Positions 42,222 to 51,908 of a stretch of DNA of 64,000 nucleotides are shown piece after piece. Source of the stretch: Amycolatopsis sp. CA-126428 (lineage in GTDB: Bacteria > Actinomycetota > Actinomycetes > Mycobacteriales > Pseudonocardiaceae). Below the pieces are notes generated by a model, which worked only from the letters and a program-made list of their open reading frames with translations, had not been told where the DNA came from and did not search any database. Both the position numbers and the translations under genes were made by a program. The stretch spans positions 124,001 to 188,000 of the forward strand of contig NZ_PPHF01000030.1 in assembly GCF_002904335.1 (NCBI RefSeq), written 5' to 3'. Position 1 is the first letter of the stretch; the number at the start of each line of letters is the position of its first letter.

Positions 42222-42773
42222 ATGGAGAACAACGCTCTGTTGGACAACGTGCCAGGGGTTGATCTGAGCGCGCTCGATGCGGCGCAGCGTGGCGGGCATA
42301 CCTGCGTCCGGTGCGGACGCGTTCCGCTTCATCGAGTTGACTTGAGGCAGGTCGGCGCGGCAGATCTGATCGCCTGTTCCGGCGAGGATGCGGCAATCTG
42401 CTCGCGGCCGGTGTTCTGGCTGGCGAAACCGTGCCCGCGATGGTGCAACGGTCTACACGACGATCGCGATGCCGGCCCCGACCGTCGTCACTTCTCCAGC
42501 TGGGAGGAACAGGTGCCCTTGACCTTGGAGGATGCCCAGGAGATGGGGCCTGGGTTGGGGTGGCAGCCTGAGTACGCGGTAGTGAGCCTTGACCAGGGCG
42601 TCCGCGAGGACGCGCCGCGGATCTGGTGCGGCAAGGGAGTGACCAATCAGGGCTGGCACATGACCGAGGACGAAGCCCGTCGCCTCGCCGTGACGTTGAC
42701 GGCCGCGGCCAACTTGGCTGCGGGTGAGCCGGCTGGTCAGCTGCAACTGCCGTTCGGCATCATCGCGGCGTAG
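42222..42773 (+). CDS. DUF6907-like element-borne protein
   Basis: A 183-residue protein from ATG 42222 (GAAGGAGAACTGT upstream). It has an N-terminal zinc-ribbon-like part (TCVRCGR...IACSGED) and the motif CPRWCNGLHDDRD with a downstream His, the hallmark of DUF6907 proteins found in actinobacterial plasmids and integrative elements. It also has a helix with MTEDEARRLAVTLTAAANLAAG. The function of the family is unknown. It stands alone on the plus strand within the island. Confidence 0.72.
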   Translation: MENNALLDNVPGVDLSALDAAQRGGHTCVRCGRVPLHRVDLRQVGAADLIACSGEDAAICSRPVFWLAKPCPRWCNGLHDDRDAGPDRRHFSSWEEQVPLTLEDAQEMGPGLGWQPEYAVVSLDQGVREDAPRIWCGKGVTNQGWHMTEDEARRLAVTLTAAANLAAGEPAGQLQLPFGIIAA

Positions 42774-42843
42774 GACGACGAGCTGGCTCGGCACGTCGCG
42801 CGGCATGCCGAGCCAGCTCAACGCCGGCGCCGTCTGAAGGTCC

Positions 42844-43608
42844 TCAGTGCGCGAGCGAAGCGAGGAGAAGTTCGCCGACCAGGGCAACCGTGTCCGACGT
42901 GGTGTCGGAGCCACTGGGCGTTGTCCTGATGAGGCGCAAGCTCCGCTCGGAGGCCGTCCCAAACCACCGTTCGACGTGCAGAGCCGCGTCCTGTTTCAGC
43001 ACAACATCGGCTGCTGCCAGCTGCGCGCGGACGACCGGTCCGGTCTCCTCGTCAAGGGCAAGCCGGACGATGTCGAGCAGGTCGGTCGCTTCCTTGACGC
43101 GGGCCCGGTTCGGCAGCGCCTGCAACTTTGTCGCGACGAGCGGTCCCGGCTCGGCGACCTGGACCGTGTGTTCGCTTGTGGTGCCCCCGCCAACGGCACG
43201 GATATGCAGTGGTGTCGCCGAACGCAAGGCCCAGTCGTGACTGAGCAGGTAGAGCCGGTCGGTCGGATCTTCAGGGAGATCGTCGAGCTGCTCCTCGCTG
43301 ACTTCGAGCACGTCCACCCGAACATCGCCGGTCGGCGTGGTCACCATCGCGCCCGCTCCATCGACCGCGGTGGCCCCGGTGGCGAGCAGGACATCGAGCT
43401 GGCCCGGTTCGCCGCCGAGACGCCGGTTGACCGTGTCGACGTCACTGGTCACCCGGTGCGCGGCGGAACCGAGACGTGACAGGACGGCGAGGCCGCCGAC
43501 CACGGTGATCCTGCGATCGAGTCGCCGCTCGATCTCCGGGAGAGCCTGAACGAGGGACGCCGTGACCGGACCGAAGAGCTCTACTGCTCGGGGTTGATCA
43601 CCAGACAC
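42844..43608 (-). CDS. AbiEii-type nucleotidyltransferase toxin
   Basis: A 254-residue nucleotidyltransferase-fold protein. The active-site motif is VVGGLAVLSRLG followed by VTSDVDTV (Gly38-Gly39, Asp56 and Asp58), with the conserved LVATKLQAL Lys. AbiEii/AbiGii toxins of this fold add nucleotides, for example to tRNA, to arrest growth upon phage infection. The gene starts at GTG 43606-43608, inside the 3' end of the upstream gene (11-base overlap), which encodes the presumed antitoxin. Confidence 0.82.
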   Translation of the reverse strand: MSGDQPRAVELFGPVTASLVQALPEIERRLDRRITVVGGLAVLSRLGSAAHRVTSDVDTVNRRLGGEPGQLDVLLATGATAVDGAGAMVTTPTGDVRVDVLEVSEEQLDDLPEDPTDRLYLLSHDWALRSATPLHIRAVGGGTTSEHTVQVAEPGPLVATKLQALPNRARVKEATDLLDIVRLALDEETGPVVRAQLAAADVVLKQDAALHVERWFGTASERSLRLIRTTPSGSDTTSDTVALVGELLLASLAH

Positions 43609-44635
43609 GCGTTACCTCTTGCGGTGGGTCCCAGCCTTCGAGGATCTCCCGGCCGCGGCCGGGGTCGGCGGCCAGATCGAGAGCCACGAACAGTGGATGT
43701 GCCAGCGGCCACGGCGGCCCATCCGGCGGTGCCGGCAATCTCAGGGAGCACACTTGGGGCACCGGCGCGATCCGGATGGTCGCACCACGGGCGGCCTCGG
43801 ATGTCGGCACGCCCAGGAGGGTCTCGGCCCGGTGCGCCGTCGTCGCGTCGGGGACGTAGAAGTCCGGCGGATAACCGGCCCTGACGCCGGCGGGAGCTCC
43901 GTAGGCGGCAGCCGCCATCGTGTCTGTCAAGGCCCAGCCGACGCCGGTCGGCGGCTCATCCCAGCCAGTGTGCAACGCACCTGCAATCGTGGGGTCGTCA
44001 AGGAGCGCCACACGCGCCACCGTCGTCTTTGCTGGTCGCCAGGCGCTCGCCGTTTCCCAGAACAGCTCCGGAGTCACCGGAAGCCCCTGTGAATCGACTA
44101 GTTGAGCTTCTCGCAGAGAGCTCAGCGCAGCGGAGACCGAACTGGGTGACCGGTGGAGCTCCCGCGCGAGTTGGCGGACGGAACCTGGATGTTCCGGGTT
44201 GAGGAGTAGGGCGCAGGCAACTTCAAGTACGACCCTGCCGGCGAAGAGGTCGACCGGGCGAGGGAAGTCGGGTGCTGCAGGGACTGCGGTATCGACGAGT
44301 ATACCTGGGCCGGAAAGATGCAGGTGGCCTCGAAGATCAAGCCAGCTCCAGCCTTGCTCGCGAAGCACTTCGCGGGCGGCCGCCACGATCCGATCGGCGG
44401 CGAGCAGGTGAACCGGGGCCGCTTGAGGACTCGTGCAGGAATGTCGACGAAGCTGGTTCACCAGCGACTCCGGCGTCACCGTCGAGGCAACTTCGACGTC
44501 GATGTCCAAACGCACGCCATTGACCTTGGCCGCGAGGGGGGCGGCAAGGTCCTCCGCCGACGTCGCAGCCGTAATGCCTACTGCGGTGAGCGCAGCGATC
44601 ACGGCATCGACGGCCCGGCGCCGATCGAGGGGCAT
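43598..44635 (-). CDS. winged-helix antitoxin (AbiEi-like) partner of the nucleotidyltransferase
   Basis: A 345-residue protein with a central winged helix (SVRQLARELHRSPSSVSAAL, LREAQLVDSQGLPVTPELFW) and an N-terminal nuclease-like fold region (APLAAKVNGVRLDIDVEVAS). AbiEi antitoxins combine an HTH with a larger domain and repress their own operon. It overlaps the toxin gene by 11 bases. A large inverted repeat over the predicted promoter 15-55 bases upstream supports autoregulation. Assignment to AbiEi is by context and architecture. Confidence 0.68.
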   Translation of the reverse strand: MPLDRRRAVDAVIAALTAVGITAATSAEDLAAPLAAKVNGVRLDIDVEVASTVTPESLVNQLRRHSCTSPQAAPVHLLAADRIVAAAREVLREQGWSWLDLRGHLHLSGPGILVDTAVPAAPDFPRPVDLFAGRVVLEVACALLLNPEHPGSVRQLARELHRSPSSVSAALSSLREAQLVDSQGLPVTPELFWETASAWRPAKTTVARVALLDDPTIAGALHTGWDEPPTGVGWALTDTMAAAAYGAPAGVRAGYPPDFYVPDATTAHRAETLLGVPTSEAARGATIRIAPVPQVCSLRLPAPPDGPPWPLAHPLFVALDLAADPGRGREILEGWDPPQEVTRVW

Positions 44636-44650
44636 GGTCCCGATTGTCTA

Positions 44651-44690
44651 CGGTGTTCGGTGTTCGGTCAAGCGAGAACATCGAACACGG
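44651..44690 (-). promoter_or_regulatory. operator/promoter of the toxin-antitoxin operon
   Basis: GGTGTTCGG (44652-44660) and an overlapping GTGTTCGG copy are inverted against CGAACACGG (44682-44690). On the minus strand, TTGACC, a 17-base spacer and GACAAT make a plausible promoter lying inside the repeat. It ends so close to the ATG at 44635 that the mRNA could be leaderless or nearly so. The arrangement fits autorepression by the antitoxin. Confidence 0.5.
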
Positions 44691-44827
44691 TATGATTCCA
44701 GTGTCTCGTTGATCGCATGGAGTGACTATCGGGATGGGGCTGCCGTCCGACAGCTTGCTTGAAATGCTGCCGTCGATGCACGGATGAGGAGCTTGCCGGT
44801 ACCTGGCCGGGAATCTCTGGCTTCAAG

Positions 44828-45991
44828 TTACTCAGTGTAACGAAGAGAGGCGTCTTGGACGGCTGCGTACGAGATGCGTTCCTGCTCCAGCCGCACGGAT
44901 CTGCCCAGCACATCTTCCACGAGGTCGGTGTAGAGACTTGCCTCATTCGGCACGAGCGCTTCGAGGTGTTCGCTGGTGGGACTGGCCTCGCCAACCCATT
45001 GTCCCTCATGGGCAAGGAGTGTGGCCCGATCCATGAGCATGGACCGGGTGCCTTCGAACGAGCGACGCACCCGGTTCAAGATCGCGAACCCGTGGGTGTC
45101 GATGTCACCCCAGTAGACGAGATTCTTGCCGGCCAGCCACTCGAGCGGCTGAAGCCGGGAAGCCGCATATCCCTCGCCGAAGATCACGATCGCGTTCTCG
45201 ACGGGTGGGAACGCCAGGTAGGTGATTTCGTTCTCCACGACGAACACCGTGCGTTCCGCGGGCGGTGCCGCGGCCAGTTCGGGCACCCGCACGGCCAGCT
45301 CGCTGAATCCGTGACCGGCGGACAAGCGGCGGAACCGGACGTACGCGGGCTTCTTACGGAAAAGGTACCGGCCGGCGAAATCCGATGGCGGGCAGGTGCG
45401 GTCGATGCGGTGTTCCGGGAGCAGACAGTCCAGTAGCGCCGCCAGAATGGTGCGGAACCGCTCGATGAACTTTGTGTCGACGCCCGGCACGTCGATCTGC
45501 CGGACGTACATGTCAGGACGCGCGTAAGCCTCGATCCACAACGCGGTGTCGACCAGCCGGGGCCACTCATCCCGGTGCTTGAGTACTTCCATGGGTTTGG
45601 CGGACATCCAGTCGACGACGACCGGCGCCCGCGACCGCGTCGCTTCCAGCAGGGTGGTGAACGTACGCACATCCGGCTGCACTCCGAGAAAAGCCCACAG
45701 CTGTTCGTAGGAGTCGACCCAGACCCGGCCGGGGATCTCGTTCGTTCCGGCGACCCGGCCGCCGACCGTTCTCGTCTCGATACGAAGATGCCGGAGCCGC
45801 TGCCACTGCTCGGCCCAAGCGCGTGCGCGGTCGAGGTGCACAGCGGTGTCCTGTGCGCTCGGACCCCGCAACCCGATCGCCAGCGGTTCCCATCGGTTTC
45901 CGGTGGCGAGCTGGGTCAGGAACTCGCCGCGATCCCATCGTCGCCGCAGTTTGCCGCGCACGTCATCGGGTGTGGTCCAGCCGGTCGACAC
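44828..45991 (-). CDS. jetD: Wadjet protein JetD (DUF3322/DUF2220)
   Basis: A 387-residue protein with the DUF2220 Toprim-like core: VVENEITYLAFP, IVIFGEGYAASRL and YWGDIDTHGFAILNRVR. JetD is the nuclease subunit of Wadjet and cuts closed circular plasmid DNA after loop extrusion by the SMC-like JetABC complex. It is the last gene of the operon, 4 bases after jetC. Starts at GTG 45989-45991. All expected motifs are present, so it should be active. Confidence 0.92.
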   Translation of the reverse strand: MSTGWTTPDDVRGKLRRRWDRGEFLTQLATGNRWEPLAIGLRGPSAQDTAVHLDRARAWAEQWQRLRHLRIETRTVGGRVAGTNEIPGRVWVDSYEQLWAFLGVQPDVRTFTTLLEATRSRAPVVVDWMSAKPMEVLKHRDEWPRLVDTALWIEAYARPDMYVRQIDVPGVDTKFIERFRTILAALLDCLLPEHRIDRTCPPSDFAGRYLFRKKPAYVRFRRLSAGHGFSELAVRVPELAAAPPAERTVFVVENEITYLAFPPVENAIVIFGEGYAASRLQPLEWLAGKNLVYWGDIDTHGFAILNRVRRSFEGTRSMLMDRATLLAHEGQWVGEASPTSEHLEALVPNEASLYTDLVEDVLGRSVRLEQERISYAAVQDASLRYTE

Positions 45992-45995
45992 TGCA

Positions 45996-48900
45996 TCACA
46001 CGCCCTGATCGGATACGGTGCCGAGAGCGTGCGCGAGCTGGCGTTGCTGGTATTCCTCGATGGTCAGGGTCTGCAACCGCGAGCTGTCGCCGGTCTTGTT
46101 GTCCACGAACCCGACCGCAGCGACGAACGGTTCGATGACGTGGATCTTCTGCAACGGTGTCACGATCAGCAGTTGCAGCCCGAGCCGCCGGAACAGGCCG
46201 AGCGCGAAGCGGGTCGACTCGTCGGAACCGCGGCCGAACGCCTCGTCGATGACGACGAACCGGAACGTCTTCGACTTGCTTACTCCCCAGTCGAGCTTGA
46301 ACTGGTAGGCCAGCGAGGCAGCGAGGATCGTGTAGGCGAGTTTCTCTTTCTGACCGCCGGACTTACCGCCCGAGTCGGTGTAGTTCTCGTGCTCGGTGTC
46401 ATCCGCACGCCATCGTTCGGATGCGGAGAAGGTGAACCAGTTGCGCACGTCGGTGACCCGGCGGGTCCATTGCCGGTCCGGTTCGGTTTGCCCTTCGCGC
46501 CCACGGAACCGTTCGATCAGCGACTTCACCTGGAGGAACTTCTGCTCGGAGTACTGGTTCGAGTCGTCGCCGCCGAGCGATCCGCTGGTGCACTCCCGAA
46601 GATCCTTCCGGAAGTCACGGATTTCGACATTCACCGTGGGATGCGGCTCGAGCCGGATAAACCGGCCGGGGTTGTAGTCGATGTCGACAAGCGAGTCGTT
46701 GATGGTCTCGATCCGCTGCTTGATCAGCTCGGCCTGCTTGGTCAGCTGCGAATGGAATCCCGCGATGTCGCGGATGGTGTTGGTGTTGAGGTAGGTCTTG
46801 AACTCGGCCTCGAACCGGGGCAGGTCGTCGGACGCGATCCGGTCGTGCAGCGCGCGGTATTCGCCCGCGGACTGAATCGAGTTGTCGAACTCCTCGGTCT
46901 CCAGCGGGTACGCCTTGCGGAAGTCGCTCATCTTTCCGACGACCCGGGCCGCGACCTTGTTCTGCCTGCCGGTGAGCCGATCGATCTCCGTGGTGATCTC
47001 GTCGTTCACCTCGACGCGGCACGTATCGCAGTCTTCCGGAGTGACCAGGCTTCTGGAACCGACGCGTTGGGCGACGAGGGGAAACGACGCGGTCGCGGTC
47101 GCGGCCGCCGGCTCGTCCAACGTGGTCCTCGTGTCGCGTAGCTGCTTCTCCGCGGCTTTGCGCTGGCCACCAAGATTTCCGAGCTCCGTCTGGGCCGCCC
47201 CCTTGGCCTCTTCTGCCGCCTTGATCTGCCTGCCGGCGGCTTCCAGTTCGGCGGTCAGCCGTTTCAGCTCGTCCGACTGCTGTTCCAGGCGGGTCTTTTC
47301 GCCGGCGAGTTCGGCAATGCGGTTCACCGACGCCTGCCAGTCGATCTCGGTGAACCCGTTGAACTGCTCCAGCATGGTCAGCGTGGTGGCGAGTTTACCT
47401 TTGGCGCTCAGCTCGGTTTTGACCTTCTGCGTCCGGCCGTCCAGGCCACGCAGCTGAAGCTGAAGACGGTTCGCCTGGTCGAGCAGCGCGTCGATTTTGG
47501 CCTGGTTGTCCCAGCCCAGCACGTAGTGACGGCGGTCGTCGATCCGGCGGGCGTCGTCCTTCTCGTGCCTGCCGCGAGCACCCTTGACCTGCCCGGCCCG
47601 GGTAACGGCCTTCGCCGCCCGCCGGAAGTCGGTCATGGTGTCCACGCACTCGTAGTCGGCGCGGTGCGTCAGCTCACGATCCAGCCACGTCGAAAACGGC
47701 GAGTCCTTGATCTGCAGCTTGGCGAACAAAGATCGCTCCGACAACTGCGGAGGCGGAATCTGTCCCAGCCGTTCGGGCACCCGGTAGTAGACGAGCTTGA
47801 TACCGAGGTGCCGGTCATTGATCCACTCGGAAACGGCGTCGTAGTGCTCGCTCGAGACCAGCATCGACAACCCGAAGCTGTGCAGCAGGCGCTCGGCGGC
47901 GCCTTCCCAAGCGGCGCAGTCCGCGCGCACCTGGATGAGCTCGCCGGCGAAGGGCAGCTCGGCGGAGTCGACCCGCAGTGCGGCGCACAGTGCCTCCCGC
48001 ACGTCCAGGCTGCGTTTGGGAATGTTGCTGCGCCGCTCCCGCAAGCTCAGCAGCTCCGTGTTGAGCTCCGCGGCTTCCGCATCGAGATCGCGGCGTTCGA
48101 CGGTGAGGTCCGTGAGCTGGTTCTGCAGATCGGCCTGTTCCTGGTCGAGAGAACCCTGCATTTCGGCAACGGCACGCTGCCGAGCGGTGAACTGCGCAGG
48201 GTCGGCGACCGCGGGCAGGCCGGCTGCGGTCAGGAGCGTTCGATAGCGATTGTCCTGTTCCTTCCGCCGGTCGCGTTCCTTCTCCTCGGCGGCGATCTCG
48301 GCTTCGAGCTGGCTGATCCGGTCGCCACCGCGGCCGGCGCGCTGGATCTCGAGGTCCCGCTCCTTCCGGCGCAGCCGGTCCAGTTCGATCTCCGCGCCCG
48401 CGAGAGCATTCTGCTGTGCACTGATCTGACCGCCGAGCGCGGTCAGCCGGTCACCGAGCAAGGCCGCCTTGCGATCCGCGCAGTAGAACCGCAGGGCTTC
48501 GCGCGCGGCCTTGCCGGCCGTGATCCGCGCGTCGAGCTCGTCGTAAGCGTCACACTCGGCGAGCAGCGGTTCCAGCAAGGTGAGCTGGGTACGTGCCTTG
48601 AGGACCGCTTCGTGTGCCTTCGACAGGTCTTCGAAGTGTTCGACCAGCCGATTGGTCCAGCCGGCGGCGTCGAACGGCTCCAGCATGTGGGAGCGGACGA
48701 AATCGTTCAGGTTGCCGACCGACTTCATCGAAACGGTCTGGTGGAAAAGTTCCATCGCCTGCTCGGAGTCGATGCCGAGCCGTCGGCAGAAGTCCTTGCT
48801 GTAGGCGGGAAAGTGGTCGTGGACGCGGACTTCTTGCTTGCGCAGCCTTCGCTTGAGCACCGCGATGTCCCCGCTGAAGTCGGCGAAGTCGCCCGCGATC

Positions 48901-49388
48901 GTCAAGTCCCGGTCGGCGGTGGCGTAGAACCGGTCCGGCTGACCGACGGACGCGTCGCGAAACCAGAACACCTGGGCCAAGGTCACCGTCGAGTCGTAGC
49001 CGCGGTTGGTGAACGAACCGAGGATGACTGAGAACGACCGGCGGTCTCGCAGTCCGACCGGTCGCGAGGCGCCGGTCGCTTCGTTGCGCTCGGACTTGTA
49101 GTAGCCGAGGACGTACGAGCGGAGGTGCCGCTCCTTCGCCTCGGCCCCTGCCGCCTTGTTGTAGGAGATGCGATGGGCGGGCAGGAGCAACGTGGTGATC
49201 GCGTCGACGATGGTGGACTTGCCCGAGCCGATGTCGCCGGTCAGCAGGCTGTTGCGTCCCGCGGGGTGGAACGTCCACACCCGTTGGTCGAACGTGCCCC
49301 AGTTGTAGACCTCGAGGCGCTCCAGCCGGTAACCGGCGAGCTCGGCCGCCTCGGTGTCGAGTCCGGCCGCGCTGAAGAGGCCGCCCAT
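45996..49388 (-). CDS. jetC: Wadjet SMC-like ATPase JetC
   Basis: A 1130-residue SMC/SbcC/MukB-like motor. Walker A is GDIGSGKST (residues 51-59), with [10 protein letters not shown] before it. Long coiled-coil arms (about 290-480 and 640-800) flank a hinge-like region. The C-terminal signature is [12 protein letters not shown], and Walker B is [14 protein letters not shown] (from about 1045). Its ATG overlaps the jetB stop as TGATG. JetC with JetA and JetB extrudes DNA loops, recognises small circles and licenses cutting by JetD. Confidence 0.94.
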   Translation of the reverse strand: MGGLFSAAGLDTEAAELAGYRLERLEVYNWGTFDQRVWTFHPAGRNSLLTGDIGSGKSTIVDAITTLLLPAHRISYNKAAGAEAKERHLRSYVLGYYKSERNEATGASRPVGLRDRRSFSVILGSFTNRGYDSTVTLAQVFWFRDASVGQPDRFYATADRDLTIAGDFADFSGDIAVLKRRLRKQEVRVHDHFPAYSKDFCRRLGIDSEQAMELFHQTVSMKSVGNLNDFVRSHMLEPFDAAGWTNRLVEHFEDLSKAHEAVLKARTQLTLLEPLLAECDAYDELDARITAGKAAREALRFYCADRKAALLGDRLTALGGQISAQQNALAGAEIELDRLRRKERDLEIQRAGRGGDRISQLEAEIAAEEKERDRRKEQDNRYRTLLTAAGLPAVADPAQFTARQRAVAEMQGSLDQEQADLQNQLTDLTVERRDLDAEAAELNTELLSLRERRSNIPKRSLDVREALCAALRVDSAELPFAGELIQVRADCAAWEGAAERLLHSFGLSMLVSSEHYDAVSEWINDRHLGIKLVYYRVPERLGQIPPPQLSERSLFAKLQIKDSPFSTWLDRELTHRADYECVDTMTDFRRAAKAVTRAGQVKGARGRHEKDDARRIDDRRHYVLGWDNQAKIDALLDQANRLQLQLRGLDGRTQKVKTELSAKGKLATTLTMLEQFNGFTEIDWQASVNRIAELAGEKTRLEQQSDELKRLTAELEAAGRQIKAAEEAKGAAQTELGNLGGQRKAAEKQLRDTRTTLDEPAAATATASFPLVAQRVGSRSLVTPEDCDTCRVEVNDEITTEIDRLTGRQNKVAARVVGKMSDFRKAYPLETEEFDNSIQSAGEYRALHDRIASDDLPRFEAEFKTYLNTNTIRDIAGFHSQLTKQAELIKQRIETINDSLVDIDYNPGRFIRLEPHPTVNVEIRDFRKDLRECTSGSLGGDDSNQYSEQKFLQVKSLIERFRGREGQTEPDRQWTRRVTDVRNWFTFSASERWRADDTEHENYTDSGGKSGGQKEKLAYTILAASLAYQFKLDWGVSKSKTFRFVVIDEAFGRGSDESTRFALGLFRRLGLQLLIVTPLQKIHVIEPFVAAVGFVDNKTGDSSRLQTLTIEEYQQRQLAHALGTVSDQGV

Positions 49389-50002
49389 CAGTCTTGATCC
49401 CCTCTGCCGCCGAGTTGCCCGGCGTACTCGGCGAGCCGCTGGTCGAACTCGGCCAGCCACTGCCCGTCCACGAACGCCTTGAGAATGCGCCGCACCTCGT
49501 ACGCGGCCTCCTGGCCGGTGATCCGGCGCAGGAAACCGAGCTCGACGATCTTGGTGAGCTGGGCGTCGATCTGGTCCACCAGACGTGCCTCGTTGCTGCT
49601 CTCGGGCAGGAACATCCGCACCATCTCGACGAGCTGCTCCCGCGTGAGGATCAGTCGCGTGTCGGCGCCGGACGCGTCGAACTCCGCGAGTTTCTTCCTC
49701 AGCAGGGCCAGCAGGAGGCTCACGTGGAAGGACAGCGCGCGCCGCGGGATCAGTCGCGGTAGTTTCCCGTCTTCCTCCTCGTCGGCCGGCTTCGAGCGCA
49801 AGAAGGCGTAGCCCTCCGCTTCGTCGATGATGACGGTCAGGCCCATCACACCGACGTAGTCACGCACCTGGGCTTGCAGCGGCAGCAGGTGGCGCCACGC
49901 TTTTTCGTGGCTGTCCGCGTAGACCACCCCCTTCATGAGGTGCGTGATGACCAGTGGCAGGTCGAGCTCGTCCCGGCGCAACGATGTGGACACGCCGCCC
50001 AT
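49388..50002 (-). CDS. jetB: Wadjet kleisin-associated subunit JetB (DUF4194)
   Basis: A 204-residue DUF4194 protein ([39 protein letters not shown]), equivalent to MukE. It bridges JetA and the JetC ATPase in Wadjet. ATG 50000-50002 is one base past the jetA stop; GTG 50017 would overlap jetA by 14. It ends in TGATG with jetC. Confidence 0.92.
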   Translation of the reverse strand: MGGVSTSLRRDELDLPLVITHLMKGVVYADSHEKAWRHLLPLQAQVRDYVGVMGLTVIIDEAEGYAFLRSKPADEEEDGKLPRLIPRRALSFHVSLLLALLRKKLAEFDASGADTRLILTREQLVEMVRMFLPESSNEARLVDQIDAQLTKIVELGFLRRITGQEAAYEVRRILKAFVDGQWLAEFDQRLAEYAGQLGGRGDQD

Positions 50003-50003
50003 G

Positions 50004-51470
50004 CTAAAGGCGCCCACCGACAGAACCGTCGCTGCTCGAGGTGCGGGTGTACGTCACCCTCGGTATGGTCGCGACCCGATCCACCCCGGTGTCGTCGGTC
50101 CAGCGCACCTGTTCACGGGTCGTCTCGTCGAAGACGACCTGGAAGATCGGATCGCTCAGGGAGAGGTAGCCGACCAGCTCGGCCATCCCCTGTTCGAGCG
50201 GTCGCCTCCGCAGAACGTCACCCAGCCCGACCTGGGCTCGTTCGCGCAGCTCCCCGCGCACGATGCCGCACAGTCGCTCACGGTCGACGTACACCTGTTC
50301 GAAGAGCGCGGAGGCGTCGAGGTCCTCGTCGGCCGCGGCGATGTCGGCGCTGTCCAGCGGAACCTTCTCCTTCGGGGTGTAGAGCGGACGTTCCATCGGC
50401 AACGCGATGACCGGGGCCGTACCGTCGAGTTCGCAGGTGAGGTCCGGCGCGGGGTGCTCGCGGAGCTTGAGCGCGGACGACTCGATACTGCGCAGGATGT
50501 CCATCACCCGGCGGTTCTCCAGCCACACCTGGTCGTCGAGGAACCGCCGAAGCTGTTCCGACAGCAGCCGCACGGTCGCCTGGGTGCGTTCCGCCGCGTC
50601 GAGCCAGTCGTAGTGGATGTGCCGCATGCGCGGGTCGGGTTCGCCGACGGCGTCCAGCGACTGCACCTTCTCGAGCAGTTCGGTGAGCTCGGTCTGCCGC
50701 TCGTGCGAAAGGAGGAAGTCGTAGAACGCCTGAAAACTGCGCCCCTGGTCCGAGTCGGCGATGGTGGTCCGGTTGCCGACAACTTCGTCGAGCAGTTGCC
50801 CCTTGCTGCCCTCCCAGCCGGCGATGCGTGCCCGAAGCTCCCGGTCGAGCCCGCGGAAGTTGGCCTCGACCTCGCGGAAGTCGGCCAGCAGTTCCCGTGC
50901 GGTCGCGGCGAACTGCTGATAACGGTCCCGTTGAGCCGAGCCGTCGAGGACGGTGAAGTCACCGCCTGCCACCCGGTTGATTTCGGCATCGACCTCGGCG
51001 CGCCGCCGACGCAGCTCCGCCAGCCGGACGTCCGGATCGGTCTCCGCCCCGAAGGCCATCTGGCGCAGCAGCTCGAAGATCGTGTTCAGGCGTGACTCGG
51101 TACCGACGAAGGAGCGCGCTTGGAGCGAATCGACCCAGGTCAGCGCCTTCTCCACGGCCGGAGTCGCGTCGAAGTGCACCTCGTCGGAACCGGTCGGGTA
51201 GTACTTGCGCAACCACCCGTTCGCCGGTGCGGCCCAGTCGTCCAGGTAGGCCTTGGCCGTCTTGGGGAACGTGCCTTCGCCGAGCCGCTCGTTGAGCGCG
51301 TACAGCTCGTCGTCGAGACGGCCGGCCAGCTCGGTGGCTGAGATCGACCGGACGTTGTCGTCGACGAAGACCTTGCGGAGGAACCCGAGCACCAGAGGCG
51401 CGTTGTCGGCGCGCAGCAAGCGCCACGCCGGGTCGTTGCGGCGCAGGAAGTCAAGGTCGTCGAAATCCAT
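50004..51470 (-). CDS. jetA: Wadjet kleisin JetA (DUF3375)
   Basis: A 488-residue DUF3375 protein, the kleisin-like (MukF-type) subunit of type I Wadjet, with helix-rich N-terminus ([20 protein letters not shown]), a central coiled coil ([19 protein letters not shown]) and a C-terminal winged-helix region. It is the first gene of jetABCD, which defines Wadjet type I. Its ATG is 63 bases from the divergent gene at 51534, so the operon promoter lies in that interval. Confidence 0.93.
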   Translation of the reverse strand: MDFDDLDFLRRNDPAWRLLRADNAPLVLGFLRKVFVDDNVRSISATELAGRLDDELYALNERLGEGTFPKTAKAYLDDWAAPANGWLRKYYPTGSDEVHFDATPAVEKALTWVDSLQARSFVGTESRLNTIFELLRQMAFGAETDPDVRLAELRRRRAEVDAEINRVAGGDFTVLDGSAQRDRYQQFAATARELLADFREVEANFRGLDRELRARIAGWEGSKGQLLDEVVGNRTTIADSDQGRSFQAFYDFLLSHERQTELTELLEKVQSLDAVGEPDPRMRHIHYDWLDAAERTQATVRLLSEQLRRFLDDQVWLENRRVMDILRSIESSALKLREHPAPDLTCELDGTAPVIALPMERPLYTPKEKVPLDSADIAAADEDLDASALFEQVYVDRERLCGIVRGELRERAQVGLGDVLRRRPLEQGMAELVGYLSLSDPIFQVVFDETTREQVRWTDDTGVDRVATIPRVTYTRTSSSDGSVGGRL

Positions 51471-51533
51471 TGGCTCTCGGGTCGTGTGGGGGCTCGTCGG
51501 CGATGCTAGCCGCGGTCGCTACTCTGCCGCCTC

Positions 51534-51908
51534 GTGGCACGCAATGTCCGGAAACCCCCGGCCGGGCTGCTCGGCCGGTGGCGCATCATCAGCATGAGCG
51601 GCTGGGATCGTGACGCGATCGACCTGGTCGAGCCGGGTTTCATCGAATTCGCCCGTGACGGTACAGGTCGGCTCGGCTTCATCGCTGTCGAAGGCTGGCT
51701 GGACTGCCGCACGGTCGAGCGGGGCGGCCTGCCCGGTGTCGAGTTCTCCTGGCAAGGCGTCGACGAGGGCGACCAGGTGAGCGGCCGCGGCTGGGCGGTG
51801 CTGGTCGACGATGACACGATCGAGGGACATCTGTTCTTCCACTTGGGCGACGATTCGAGTTTCCGGGCGAAGCCGTTCACCGGCGCCGACGAACTGGACG
51901 AGCCGTGA
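51534..51908 (+). CDS. uncharacterised small protein divergent from jetABCD
   Basis: A 124-residue protein from GTG 51534. It is beta-rich (GLLGRWRIISMSGWDRDAIDL, GTGRLGFIAVEGWLDCRTVE) with a closing acidic part and no membrane segment. The pattern WRI...EW...GRG recalls small one-domain proteins seen next to the following gene in other genomes, but I cannot name a function. It overlaps the next gene as GTGA, so they are co-translated. Confidence 0.7.
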   Translation: MARNVRKPPAGLLGRWRIISMSGWDRDAIDLVEPGFIEFARDGTGRLGFIAVEGWLDCRTVERGGLPGVEFSWQGVDEGDQVSGRGWAVLVDDDTIEGHLFFHLGDDSSFRAKPFTGADELDEP

